A stretch of DNA of 64,000 bases from Bromus sterilis (lineage: Eukaryota > Streptophyta > Magnoliopsida > Poales > Poaceae), in the NCBI GenBank assembly GCA_950022295.1, contig OX465598.1, positions 95,580,001 through 95,644,000 on the forward strand, given 5' to 3'. Below, one piece after another: positions 10,542 through 22,101 of the stretch. The notes beneath the pieces were generated by a model, which saw nothing but the letters and a program-made list of their open reading frames with translations, was not told where the DNA came from and did no database searches. The position numbers were made by a program, and so were the translations under genes. Position 1 is the stretch's first letter; each line of letters begins with the position of its first letter.

Positions 10542-11079
10542 CATAATTGCCTCCTTCACCCGCATTTTCCAATTGGACAAGGCTTTGCTCATCCTCCTGA
10601 GGGCCCAGTTGTTTACCTTGTTCCCTTTGAGGTTTTTGTTATTGTACAAGTCTGGGAACTTGTATCGTCTGTGCAGCTTGTCGAGAAGGAGCGGACAATA
10701 ATGAGTGTTTTCACGACTCCTTAGGTTTATTGTGGTGATCGGGACGGTGTTCTGGAGGATCGCCGCGACTTGACGGCCTTACCCTTCTGAAAAACATTGG
10801 GGCTCGGTAGGAATCCCAACGGAGGTCACGGCGGTAAACTCTTGCCTGATAGTGCCGACCTTGGTTTGTTTCCGATTCCGCTTCCTCGACTGGCTACCAT
10901 CTGTGTTTGAGCCACCGGCATGATCATCCTCGTCGGCGGTGTTCCTCTCCCCTTCTGTACCCTCCTCCTCCATGTCATCATCCTCCGATGAGTCAGACTT
11001 CGACTCTATCTCCTCCTCATACTCCTCCTCGCCCGGAGGTACTTCCTCTTCTCTGTGCTCCTCGACCTCCTCCTAGGAG
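10542..11079 (-). pseudogene. CACTA TNP1/TNPA-type protein exon (Ptta/En-Spm-like), truncated
   Basis: The minus strand encodes an acidic N-terminal stretch (EEVEEHREEEVPPGEEEYEEE), then SRKRNRKQTKVGTIRQEFTA, IPTEPQCFSEG, an in-frame TAA, and further in frame NTVPITTINLRSRENTHYCP, LLLDKLHRRYKFP and NNWALRRMSKALSNWKMRVK. This layout fits the second protein of En/Spm-type CACTA elements, which binds subterminal repeats in the nucleus. The frame is cut by the long LTR that starts at 10541. The single stop and the truncation make it a pseudogene. It lies downstream of TNP2 on the same strand, the usual gene order in such elements. Confidence 0.72.
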
Positions 11080-11252
11080 TATTCCCAAAATTTCTTCCTT
11101 TTTTCCCAGCTATGAAGAAGGATCGACGTCGGCTCCGGTCGACATGTTTGCACTAGTACAATATTAAGAAATGCAAACATCTAATTAATTAACACAATAA
11201 ATAAATGCAACTACTCTCATGTTAAGAAAAATAGAAAAGGTCATGCACGAAT
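11080..11252 (-). other. CACTA non-coding sequence upstream of TNP1 exon
   Basis: AT-rich, probably intron or spacer. The stretch CTCTCATGTTAAGAAAAATAG at 11216-11236 reappears, inverted, just right of the neighbouring solo LTR at 15613-15634, so both belong to repeated CACTA sequence. Confidence 0.45.
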
Positions 11253-14200
11253 TGTAACAGCCCAGATTTCACAAAAATTAAAAATTTTGTTTTCGGTGTG
11301 AATTGCTTGATTGTCTGATTTGTTTGCGGTGTTTGCATCTCCAATTTATCGATTGGCGATTATATTTCCCCTCTTATCTCGTACTGGACGGAGACCGACC
11401 CTTTCCACCCTGACACTCGACCTTTGCGACACCGGGTTTCACCCGATCACCGTCGCGAAAACCGCTTGAGACCAACCGCAGCCAACGGAACGAAAACCCT
11501 GTTTAATAAGTAAACGGGATATTTTTATAGCACGCCGGAAAGTGTTCTCCGAACGGTTCCAGCGCTAGGTGAACGCCACCGGCTCGACGCGCTGATCGCG
11601 CAGTTCGAAGTTTTACCCGAATCGGAGGTCCTGCGGACCCCCGGCGGTCAGAAACGTGAGCACCGCGCGCGCGAGAGAAAAACCGAGGATGTTTTTGCAA
11701 ACTGCCAGCCACCTGGGCTATATAAAGACCACCACACTCCCACTCCTTTCTAGGGTTTCCCTAGCCAAATATTGCAGCCACCCCCTCAGCTCTGCCTCCA
11801 AATTTGCCCCCTAGTCCTCCTCTCCCCGAAACCCTAATCTCAGGCAATTTTCAGCCATCAGATCTGAGATCTCTGGCTCAGATCGCGCAACACAGCCCCC
11901 AGCCAGCTCCTGCACCAACCTCCAGCCGCCGGGCCCCGCAGGGCCCCGATCTGGGCCGAGGTGGGCCGCAGCCGCGCCGCCCGTGGAGGAGCAGCCGCCG
12001 CCGCCTCCCTCCGGCCGGCCACCGCGCGCACCCCTTCCGGTGAGCCTCCTTCTCGCCGCGTCTCACTCTCCTCTCGCCCTGACTTCCTCCTTCTCCTCCG
12101 CTCATAGTGCACAGCCTCCGGCCTCCATGGAGCTCGCCGCGCCATGGCTGTCCGAGGTCGGTCCGGCGACCCCGAGCTCGCCCGCGCCACACATCACCGC
12201 CGCCCTGCTCCATGCCTCGCCACCGGTCGGATCCGGCCGGATCCGAGCCGTGCCGACCCTAGCACCAGCCCCGCCTCATCGCCGGCGTAAACTACGGCCG
12301 CTGCCGCCGCCATCGTCGGGAGACCGGGGCCCCGAGCAGAGCCGCCACTGCGTCCGCTCGGCCGTACCGGCCACGCCCAGGTGGGCCGGCCTGGTCTGTG
12401 TGGCCCAGCGCCCCCGGCCCATCACGCCAGCCCAACCGCAGCATCTCCAGCCGGCCAGATGGGCCTCGGCCCATGGTGAGCCAGGCCGCCCCCCTTTTTT
12501 TTGCTTCTGTTGTTTATTTCTTTTTTGGCTAAGTCTGTGAAAACTGTTGCTGTGATCTGTTTTGCGCGTAGTTTTACGGTAGATCTGTACCTCGGATGAA
12601 CTTGCGCCCAAAATAAATTTTGTTGCTGTTGATGTGCTCTATCACAATGATTTTGGGAGTTAATCCATTTGAGGCCATCTTGAATGTAAAATTGTGTGAT
12701 GAACAGGACATCAGGCCGTTAACTGCTACAAATTGCTATTATGTGTTGTTATTATTTTGTTGCAACTTTGGGTGATGATTGTGACAAATCTATGAGGCCT
12801 ATTGCATTGATTATTTTTCCTATGTGTTAAGCATCATGTGTACTTCATTTCCATGCTTTAACTTGTCATATTTTGGTGCTCTAGCTATATTAAAACTTGC
12901 TTCAAAGTGGTGATCCTGATGTTAATGTGCTGCTATGCTGAAAACTGTTAATTTGTTGCAACTTCGGGTGACGGTTGCGTCGCAACCGTTTATCAGAATT
13001 GAGTGATTCCAATTGCATTGTTAAGCATCATATCTACTTCCATTATATGTATTGCATTGTCATGATATGCTTGCTGGTCATATAGTTATTGAGCTCCAAA
13101 GTTGCTATGCTGCTGTTTTTGACAGCCACCTCTGTTTTTCTCCAAGTCTGTAACGTTCCGATGCCATGTTGCATGCTTAATATCTTTTGATCTATGATGC
13201 CTATTTGCATGATTACTTTTGCCATGCCTTCCTTGTCATGTCTACTTTAGTTCCATATCATTTGTGAGCATGTTTACATTGATTATCCTGTTTATTCATT
13301 GCTCTAAAGTGTGCTTTGTGATGTTGGCAGATTGTGCCCGTAACTTGTTTTGCTTGTATCTTTTTAACCGTAACTCTGTTTGGGGTGTTCCTTATATGTA
13401 ACTTGATTAGTTTTTCGTGTACTTTGTGTTTATGCTATTGTTTGCTGTTGTTAACCAACCTAAAATATGGTTTAGGACAGAACAATACCAAATGTTTTAA
13501 TTGCCGTGCGACACTTAGTGGTATGCCATGTTTAGGTTGTGCCTCACTTAAATTGACTAGCATAGATAGTTTACTTTGTGCTTCACCTATTGAAATATTT
13601 GTGTGCTATGCCATTCTTGCTTGAGTTTCCATGTTAACAACCTTTGTTGATCACCTGTAGCTAAACAACTTGAACCAATATAAACGTGCGGCATCGTCGT
13701 GTGTGACGAATACCTCACTTAACCTGCTAGTAACCGCTCCCGACGTTAGGTCCGTATCGCGTTTCCGTGCCTTGTGTTGTCTCCTTGATCTTGTATTGCT
13801 CCGTAGTAATAGTGGTGCACCGTTGATTGCTTTCCAGTGTTTCCTTCTTGTGTGCTACCGCGGGTACCTCTCGGAGACGATGCGAACTTGCGATCAACTA
13901 CACCTTCGGAACCCGACTTATCAACAGGAAAGGACTATACATTACTTATGATCCATTCTATTTCAACCAGCGGTTTGCATGCTAGTCTAGGTTAGGTTCG
14001 ATATTTCATCCTACCACATGTTTGCGACCACTTTCAAACCGATACAGCCATGTCCCTTCCCAGCAAACCTTGTACTGCTATGTTACTATTGCTCGTTGCT
14101 CAGCCCCTGCTTAGTATGCATGCTTAGGATGCTACGATGTTACCCTGTTACTCTTTGGTTTGGGCTATCACATTATTATATTGTTGTTGATGATATGATT

Positions 14201-15575
14201 ATTATAATGTTGACTATATTCGACGAAGGATGGAAGGTCTAGGCTATCCCGCCCCGACGCTTTGTTCCATTCGAGTCACCTAGGATCCGAGTTCCGGGTA
14301 TTGGTTTTAAGACTGAGCGTGCCTAACCACGTGTGGGATTTTATGGGGTCCCCTTTTCTTACCTACCTAGCTTCGAGCATTTCTAGTGGTGGCCCAAGCT
14401 GATTTACCATTTGATACCGTGTGTGTGCTGGTCAGCTGCCAGTAGTTTTCAAACAACTTGGGCCAGCGGAGACATGGTTTCTCTTGTTGGTCCACCCCAG
14501 GGAGCTAGGGGGTTGTCCACATCTGTTTGGGCAGCTAACCCGACCTCGTCCAGACGGTAGAGGCCGATTCAAGAGCGCGGCCGGCTTTTGAGTTGGATGT
14601 CGACTCACCGGGGGCCACCCGGATTTGTTCGTTGTTAGTTAGAGGGACCTGTCATTCCGGATCTATTGGGACTAAATCATAAAATGGTTGCCTGTCATGG
14701 GTAGCGATTGAGAGAGATGGGCGTGCGTGCGGAGCCTCGTAATGGGCAGTTGGTCCACCCCTACAGGGTTAAATCTTTTCGAGAAGCCGTGTCCATGGTT
14801 ATGGACGACTTGAGACCTACTCCTTGTTCATAGACAACAACAACTGAGATAATCTTAACAACTTGATCAACGTGTGTGTGTGTGCCTTGACTGCTTCTTC
14901 TTCGTCGGGATGCAAAGAGGAGGACAAGGATATGATAGGTGTTATGTTTGCGTAAGTAGTTGATAGCAAGACTTGTTGGAGGCGATTCCTCATCGAATGC
15001 TTGGCTTCTTACCTTACTCTCTAGATCGTTAGCTACTTCATAAATGCTAGTGCGGCAGTAACTTCACCACTTACCCCTTCCTTACCGTAAACTACTAGTT
15101 GTCCTAGAATGACGAGTGATGAAGTCCTTGCTGGGTCAGATGACCACTACAGTTGGATGCTGAGTACTTCTGTACTCATGATACTACCCCCAAACTCTTT
15201 TCAGGGTTGTTGATCGACAACAGGTATGGTGATCGACGTTTCATGTGGAGACTCGACGACGACTAGTTAGGCGGATCCCGGCGGAGGGCCTGGACCCGTG
15301 TGGTTATGGGGATCGATGTTTTTCTCTTTGCCACTAGGCATTTGCTTGTAGTCTGTACCCAGACATTTATCTTCCGTTGTTGTATTGTATTTGAGGCAGT
15401 TGTATGCCGATTGTATGAGATGTTGTATCCTTGTATCTGTAATGTTGTGATATCATGTTGAAAATCCGGGGCATATGGCTTTGTCATATGTCGCGGTGGG
15501 ACCAATATGTGCTTCATCCTCGGGTCTAGATGGAAACATTTAGATCTGGAACAGTACCGCATATCGGGCCTTACA
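11253..15575 (+). mobile_element. Solo LTR, 4.3 kb, plus orientation (right arm of inverted pair)
   Basis: Starts TGTAACAGCC and ends GGGCCTTACA. It is flanked by CGAAT (11248-11252) and TGAAT (15576-15580), a 5-bp target duplication with one mismatch. CACTA-derived sequence resumes on both sides and no internal domain follows, so it is a solo LTR left by LTR-LTR recombination. It contains a TATA box, a GC-rich segment (about 11880-12480) and a long AT-rich 3' half. Apparent ORFs such as 11983-12540 are not conserved proteins. It belongs to the same family as 6828-10541. Confidence 0.85.
11719..11726 (+). promoter_or_regulatory. TATA box of solo LTR
   Basis: TATATAAA in GGGCTATATAAAGACCACCA, about 466 bases into the LTR, which implies a very long R-U5 part of more than 3.7 kb. 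Conserved with the left arm. Confidence 0.62.
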
Positions 15576-17546
15576 TGAATTCACGGAAAAAATTGGCATG
15601 ACCTTTGCTATTTTTCTTAACATGAGAGTGCCCCATTCTCATCCGAAACGGAAGTTAATCAACATTTCAGGAGAAAGGGGATAATGATTTGTACCTGCAC
15701 AAAAAAATGCCTACATATAGGCACGAGCAACATATATATATTGTAGAATAGTACATATTCTAGCAATGCACTAAACAGTCCATAAAAATATTGATAAGAA
15801 AAGCATCTTGTCAATGCACTAAAAAACATTTTTTTTAAAACAGCAACAACAGCAGTAGCAACTACTTGTCACTTTGCTTGATCTTTTACAACCACAGCAG
15901 TAGCAACTACTTGTCTATAAAAATCCAAGATGTAGATTTTCTGCTCAGCAATAGAGATGCATATAGCTAGCTAGAAGCCTAAAATTCTGTTCCATTGCTA
16001 CCACACAAAACAAAAAACTTGTGTTCCATTGTAAACACCTTGCCACACCCATTACCTACTAGTTTTCCTCCTCTCTCTTTTAATTATGTTAAGAACAAAT
16101 TCTACACTTGCTTGGGCTTTTCCATATGGTAAACAAGGTATTTGTACAACAGTTAAACACAGGGGATGTTTTTCACATCAAATTGCTTTACTAGTTAGTT
16201 TAACACTACTTATAACAGTTGCTGGAGTTTTTCCCAAAATTTGCACTACAATATAAAAAAATACCAGTAGATCTTCCCAAAATTTCATATACATCCATTT
16301 ATCTACAAAAGTTTTCATTAAGCTATAAACTTCATTTGATGGAAGTAACTTTACAATTTTTTCTAAGGCATATAAGAGTCAAACCATATTAGAAAATTTA
16401 CCTTTGTTACAATATCTATAACCTATTTTGTCTGAATTTATCTATACTAATTGCAATTTCTACTTTGCAACACCTAAAAAACATAAAATTTGGACCTAGG
16501 TGTTCTATTTGGACCTAGGAGTTCTATTTGTTCTCCTGTGCTAAAAATCCAAAAAAGGGGCACACACGTGAAGAACATGGGCACTAGCTCTGAATTTAGT
16601 AGCACTTGTCTAAAAAAATCCAAAATCCTCCACTTTCTTTTTACTTGTGTTCTTTGAATTTTGGACCTGTAGAACCCTAATCTACGCCAAAATTTAATAG
16701 CACTAGCTCTGAACAGGGGCACTAGCAGTTGGACCTAGGGAGCACAGGGAGGAAGGAGGAAGAGAGGACTGACCTAGGGAGCACGGGGAGGAAGAATACG
16801 ACCGCTGTCGAGGCAGAGGGGTAGGGGCTCCTCCGATGGCGCCGCGACGGCTTCGGTGGCGGCGGCTTTTCTAGGCACGGGGGCGGCTCCGGTGGCGTGG
16901 CGGCAGTGGCTTTGGTGGCACGGCGGGGGCGGGGGCTCCTCCGGTGGTGTGATGAGTCTCCGGTGGTCGACGGCGGGTCCTCTGGCGATGGTTAGGGCGG
17001 CTCCTATGCGGCGGCGGCTAGGGCTCGAGGGTGGGGATGAATGGATTGTGACGAGCAAGGGGGAGGGGGCCGTGGAGGTCAAGGCATAGGGGTGGCGCAT
17101 TTTGCCAAAATGCGCCAGCAAGTGGTTTCTTATGCATGGCGCATTTTGCCAGAATGCGCCACGCATAAGGAACCACTTGGTGGCGCATTTTGGCAAAATG
17201 CGCCACCCATAAGGGATTTTTATTTTGCCTACTTATTATCATTATTGCAATTTCCATTCTGCCATTTTTTTTTCAATTTCCATTTTGCCATATGCAATTG
17301 TACTAGTATTTTGTACTCATTTTTTTAGATAAACAAGGATGATTTGTTAGTACCTCATACTTTTGTTTTTTAGCTTGATATATATGATCTTGTCGGCAAC
17401 CAAATACTTTGTTAAATTATGAAGTGCATATTAAATCCATGCATACACAAAGTGATCATAAATTACAAAATATTTTCTTAAATTTGGAGCTAGCTATCTA
17501 GCTAGCGTTTCCTCACGATCTTCTTCTTGCCCTTCTTTGTCGTGGT
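15576..17546 (-). other. CACTA non-coding region between TNP1 and TNP2
   Basis: About 2 kb without a supported gene. It holds a direct repeat (CAGCAGTAGCAACTACTTGTC at about 15851 and 15897), a repeated GGACCTAGG(T/A)GTTCTATTTG near 16495, a GC-rich patch (16800-17050) whose ORFs on both strands look like chance frames, and palindromes at 17090-17210. Sequence from 17220 to 17546 is AT-rich and ends at the TNP2 stop codon. Confidence 0.5.
17090..17210. repeat. Three palindromic CACTA subterminal-type repeats
   Basis: Units TGGCGCATTTTGCCAAAATG...CGCCA at about 17090, 17138 and 17180. Each is a near-perfect palindrome, and they are separated by AAGTGGTTTCTTATGC-type linkers. They match the palindromes next to the right terminus (35250-35620). 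Such motifs are the usual binding sites of the TNP1/TNPA protein, known from the family. Confidence 0.75.
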
Positions 17547-20266
17547 TCAATAACTTAGGCCCGGGACGCCTTCATTTTTCCTCTTGAATGGGAGACCTTT
17601 TTTCTGTAGGGTTGTGCTGTATGTATCCTGAGCGGCATAGTCATCTTCCATCTTTGGGTCGTCGTACTTGTCAAAGTCTTGCTTGTTGGCGACTCCATCC
17701 ATTCTGATGATGTTTCTTTTGCCTCTCCTCACTACAACGCGGCTCGGCTTTGATGGGTCAGTAATGAAGCAGCATTGGTCCACTTGGCTAGCCAGTACCC
17801 ATGGCTTATTTTTTGCGGTGACGTTTGCGCCCGCAGACTTGGATTTGGCTTCAAGTATAACCATGGTGGTGAAGTACCGGTCTTGTTTTACGATGCTCTT
17901 GGCCCATCTCACACGGAACATCAGTACCTTCTCTCCACAGTAGTCAAGCTCCCATATGTCCTCGATCCTTCCGTAGAATCTTTCCTTGACGTCATTGGTG
18001 TAGAATATCCCCGTTACCCCTGAGTTCTGGTAATCGCAGTTATTGTCCTTTTCCTCTGTGTAGAATGTGTAGCCGTTGATATCATACGCTTGATAGGTCA
18101 TCAGGTTGTGTGCGGCACCCTGTGACAAGGTGAATATCATCTTTTCGTCCTCGGAAGCGTTCCTTCGCGGGGGATTAGCACGAAGCTCGTCCCTTAACCA
18201 AGTCATGAAACCGGAGTTGTGCTCTTTGATTAGCCGTGGATCTCGGTCCGTTATCTGCAGGCCCTGGTCACTGTACTTCTTCCTGATTACATCCTTGTGC
18301 TTTATTATCCAAGGATAAACCAGCTGGATGTGTTGTAGCGTGACTAGGCTTGCTCTTTCAAAGTTGATGCCTCGACCCTCGAAGTTGACATGCATTGCGC
18401 GACTTCCCTCCTGGTGACCACACCCATCGATCCTGCCAAAGTGCTTGTTTACGGGCAGACCAATAGGGTTCTCGGTGTTGAGATAATTCGTGCAAAAAGA
18501 GATGCACTCTTTGGTTAGAAAGCCCTTCGCTATGCTTCCATATGGACGGGACCTGTTACGAACGTATTTTTTGATGTGTCCATTCATCCTTTCAAACGAC
18601 ATCATGCTGCGCAGAAACGCATTCCCGAGTTGGACGATATCCGCCACGACATGGATCAGCAGATGCACCATAATGTCGCAGAACACGGGCGGGAAATAGA
18701 TCTCAAGCTCGCATAGTATGAGCACGATCTCCTCCTGTAGCTTTTTGAGTTGCGTAGCGCAAATCGACTTCCGAGAGATGACGTAAAAAAAGTTGCAAAT
18801 GCCAAACAACATTTTACGGACGTGCTCGTCCATTATCCCTCGGATCACAACAGGGAGAATCTGCGTCATCAGCACGACACAGTCGTGAGATTTCATCCCG
18901 CTAAAACGCTGCTTCGCCTCGTCTAGGTATCTGCTTATCTTCCCCGCATAGCCGTTCGGAAATTTTACTCCCATGAGGCAGTGGATAAACCGCTTGATCT
19001 CCTCCTCGCACAGAGTGAAGCATGCCGGCGGGCAGTGATCAATACGGGTCTTCTTCTTGGTCTCCCTTTTTTGTTTGCGAGAGTTTGGCGTTTCCATATC
19101 CTCCTCCTCCTCCGGCTCATCATCGTCGTCACTAGGGGGGTGAAGTTCCCTCCTGATGCCCATAAATTTCAAGTCATTCCTTGCTTTTGGCCCGTCCTTG
19201 GTCTTCTCCGGCATGTTCAGCAGCGTTCCAAACAAGCTCTCGCACACGTTCTTTGTGATATGCATGAGATCAAGGCTATGAGGACTGCAGAGGAGAATCC
19301 AGTATTACGAATCCCAGAAAACACACCTCGCTTTCCATACCCTCATCAACGGATGTGTCTTCTTTTTTTCTTCCCCGACGCGGGGCACTCTTTCCAAGTT
19401 TTCAACAAGTTGTTGATTTCTTTGCCGCTCCTTCGAGTTGGCGGTGCTCAGAGCTCCTCGCTGCCATCGAACAGATGTCCCTATTTTCTCCACGCGTGTT
19501 TCTTGGGAAGCCACCTCCGAGACCCCTAGAACACGGTTTTTGAAGATCCGGGATCTTTCGCTAGCTGGAGGTACGTTGTATTATCCATGCACCTAACGCA
19601 TGCACATAATTATTGGACCACCTGCCCTGAAAAATATCCGTATCCGAGATAGTCGTGCACCGTCGTGATCACCGCGGCTTTCATTGGGAAATATTCTTTT
19701 GCGGCGGCGTCCCACGTATTGACTCTGTCTTTCCATAACGTTTCTAGCTCCTCTTTCAACAGCTGGAGATACAGATTGTGGTCTATACCTGGTTGTTTTG
19801 GCCCTTGAACTAGCATACACATTGTTATGTACTTTTTCTTCATGCACTTCCAGGGGGAAGGTTGTATGTGCATACAAACATGGTCCAGGTAGTGTGTGTG
19901 CTGCTCTGGCGCCAAACGGATTGACTCCATCAGCTCTCACACCAATCCTGAGGTTCCTTGGTTCTTTCCCAAAATCTGGGTATTCGAGGTCCAACGCAGT
20001 CCATTGGCTACCATCTGAATGGTGCCTCAGCATGTCCTCCTTTTCCGGGTACGGGTTCGGGTCATCCTCTTTTATCTTCTTTCTATCTGCGTGCCAGGTC
20101 ATGATCTTTGCTTCCTCGGGATCTACGAAATACCTCTGCAGACGAGGAGTGATCGGAAAGTACCATACCACTTTTCTAGGAACTTTCTTCCCTCTCTTGT
20201 ATCGACTAAAACCGCATACCGAACATGTGGTTTTCTCTTCGTCCTCACCCCGACAGATCATGCAAT
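17547..20266 (-). pseudogene. CACTA transposase TNP2, central and C-terminal part
   Basis: The minus strand carries the Transposase_21-type region (DCMICRG, CSVCGFSRYKRGKKVPRK, DPEEAKIMTWHAD, GSQWTALDLEYPDFG, GPKQPG, YLQLLKEEL, VHDYLGYGYF), then RCMDNTTYLQL, DPGSSKTVF, HSLDLMHITKNVCESLFG, a DUF4218-type block (QILPVVIRGI, FFYVISRKSI, LELEIYFPP-like, MMSFERMNGHIKKYVRN, ECISFCTNYL) and a DUF4216-type C-terminus (RFYGRIEDIWELDYCG). The 572 residues at 17547-19265 are one intact frame. Upstream there is a frameshift near 19900 and several stops between 19410 and 19610. TNP2 would cut and join element ends in the nucleus; this copy cannot encode it. The 5' end is cut by the retrotransposon inserted at 20272. 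Confidence 0.88.
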
Positions 20267-20271
20267 CATTT
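20267..20271. repeat. Target site duplication CATTT, left copy
   Basis: CATTT before the LTR start TGTTGACGC matches CATTT at 31029-31033 after the other LTR end. Joining across the element at this duplication restores the TNP2 frame (the residues before and after are YHICIN and DCMIC). Confidence 0.9.
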
Positions 20272-21216
20272 TGTTGACGCGGAATTACGCCGTACACGAA
20301 CACGTCATGTGTACCCGCGGCGCCGAAGGAGATACTCCGCAGCTCGCACTGCGGGAGGCCAACCGGAAGCTCGATACGCAAGACAATCTGGTTAGATCTT
20401 TTTTAACCAGACGCCCCAAGCCCTCAGGAGGGACCCCGTCAGAGAACTCGGCGACGATTAGCTGCCCTAGGTCGTCGTGGACGCCCCTGGAGCTTCGTGA
20501 TTCGTCTTCCTGCAAGAACAAGAGTAGACGAAGAATGAGAAGAAAGAACACGGTAGATTATATGTAAAGGTAGGGTTCATTGTGTTTTGCGATTGTGTGT
20601 TGTTTCAATCGGCTGTCACCTCATCTATTTATGAGGGGGTTGGACTTTCCGTACAAGAAAAGGCTTAGATTTCCATCGAAATCGTCAAAATCCGTCAAAC
20701 CTCAGATTTCCCGTGGTCACAGGTCGGACCGTCCGACTTACAGTCCGGACCGTCCGTCACATGGTCGGACCGTCCAACTTGTAGTCCAGACCGTCCAACG
20801 TGGCCAAAAAATACTTCTGTTACCGGAGGTCTTTTTCCGGACGTCCTAATTCCATCCCGGACGGTCCGACCTGGTTTTTCAGCGCTGCACTATTTTGGCC
20901 TTAACTTTTTCATACGAATTTGGATTTTGACGTTTCAAATTTCAAAATCGATCGGCTTGACGAGCTGAAGCCGCCCCGCGTAGAACATTTTTCCATTTGA
21001 TAAAGTCTTGAAGACCTTATTGATAGAATAGTACTTCGAATGCTAGGATCTTATCACTTCCAACATAATTTTGGCTTCCAAGATTGAATCGTATGACGAT
21101 GGCTCGAACTACAAAGATGTTCATATCAATGATACCAATTTTTTTCATGTAGAGCACTTCTTCATTTGAGGTCATCTTATATAGGTTTATTGCCGTGCCA
21201 AAAACCGGTGTCAACA
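20272..21216 (-). repeat. 3' LTR of the TNP2-inserted retrotransposon
   Basis: 945 bp, nearly the same as 30101-31028. Contains phased CGGACCGTCCG palindromes at 20725, 20746, 20766 and 20787 and an inverted variant at 20858. The minus-strand promoter is probably CCTCATAAATAGATGAGG at about 20619-20636. ORFs at 20285-20551 and 20580-20849 lie in the LTR and are not genes. Confidence 0.9.
20725..20797. promoter_or_regulatory. Phased CGGACCGTCCG palindromes in LTR
   Basis: Four 11-mers matching CGGACCGTCCG with at most two changes start at 20725, 20746, 20766 and 20787, spaced 21, 20 and 21 bp. The same spacing occurs in the other LTR. A protein-binding array is a reasonable guess from the spacing of about two helical turns. 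Confidence 0.55.
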
Positions 21217-21236
21217 CATGCCCCCTGTTTTTCGGC
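21217..21236 (-). other. Polypurine tract region
   Basis: On the minus strand GAAAAACAGGGGGCATG leads into the LTR start TGTTGACACC. This is the expected place for second-strand priming. Confidence 0.6.
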
Positions 21237-21349
21237 AAAACTTGTGTGCCGAAAAATAACTTGTTCATGTTTGTTCTAGGGACGATATCAACACTCCATC
21301 GTCCATCAACTTTCTAAGGATGATAATTACTTATTGGCCATGTGCTTGC

Positions 21350-22101
21350 TTAGGATGATGAGTATGTACTCTGAAGCCGATTACCACCAATCGATTTTAG
21401 AGAGATGGGTATCAATCCGTTCCTTGTAGCACTAAGGAAATCAAATTCCAATAAATAACGTCCTGATAAGCAAGTAACATCGGGATGATTCCAATCTATA
21501 GACGAATCGGCCAAAGCAACACAAGCCGAGTTGTCCGCATGTATAACTTCCACTTCGTCTTCAACCCATTGTATCAAGAATTGGTGCATGGTGGACGGCA
21601 CACATTGATTAGCATGAACCCAATCACGGTCTAATATGACATTATAGTTACCTTGCACCTTGGCGACAAAGAATGTGGTGGCCAAAGTCTTGCTTCCCAC
21701 AGGGAGTTCCATACACATTACGCCTTTGGTCTCTGTCTTTTATTTACCCTCAAATCCATTAAGCACCATGTTGGTCTTCATCAATGCATCATCATGCAAT
21801 CCCAGCCTTTTGAAGACCGTGTAGGGCATAAGATTTATCACATCACCACCATCAACTAGCATCTTTGCAACCGGTGACCATTAATGTAACCTTTAAGGTA
21901 TAACGGCTTCAAGTGTTTCACCGACTCTTTTGGAATCTCAAATATAGCATTCTTAGGGCCGAGATCTAGCTGAGCCACATCTTGTTCATCTACAGCACAA
22001 AATTCAGCGGATAAGTAATATACCATATTCATATCCATACCTCCCCGAATTGGCGTATGTTCATTATACTCCATCTTGTCCTCCTCCTCATTCATGTCCA
22101 C
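21350..22101 (-). pseudogene. Retrotransposon aspartic protease domain, frameshifted
   Basis: Minus-strand pieces in order: EFCAVDEQDVAQLDLGPKN and PLYLKGYINGH, then after a one-base frameshift near 21870 KMLVDGGDVINLMPYTVFKR (the catalytic D-G-G is present), then after a TAA near 21743 MCMELPVGSKTLATTFFVAK and YNVILDRDWVHANQCVPSTM. This arrangement is a retropepsin-like domain as found in non-autonomous Triticeae Gypsy elements. It would cleave the element's polyprotein in the particle. The frameshift and stop make it non-functional. No RT follows towards the 3' LTR. Confidence 0.72.

Noticed and set aside
11804..12611. Pro/Ala/Arg-rich ORFs (up to 185 aa)
   Set aside because: Part of the GC-rich zone of the solo LTR; overlapping frames on both strands and no recognisable family.
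12900..14250. Cys/Leu/Phe-rich frames resembling membrane proteins
   Set aside because: T-rich LTR sequence yields hydrophobic translations; no start context, splice sites or homology pattern.
16774..17328. Frames over the GC-rich patch and CACTA palindromes, containing CATKWFLMRGAFWQNAPC-like peptides
   Set aside because: Repeated peptides derive from the TGGCGCATTTTGCC palindromes read in several frames.
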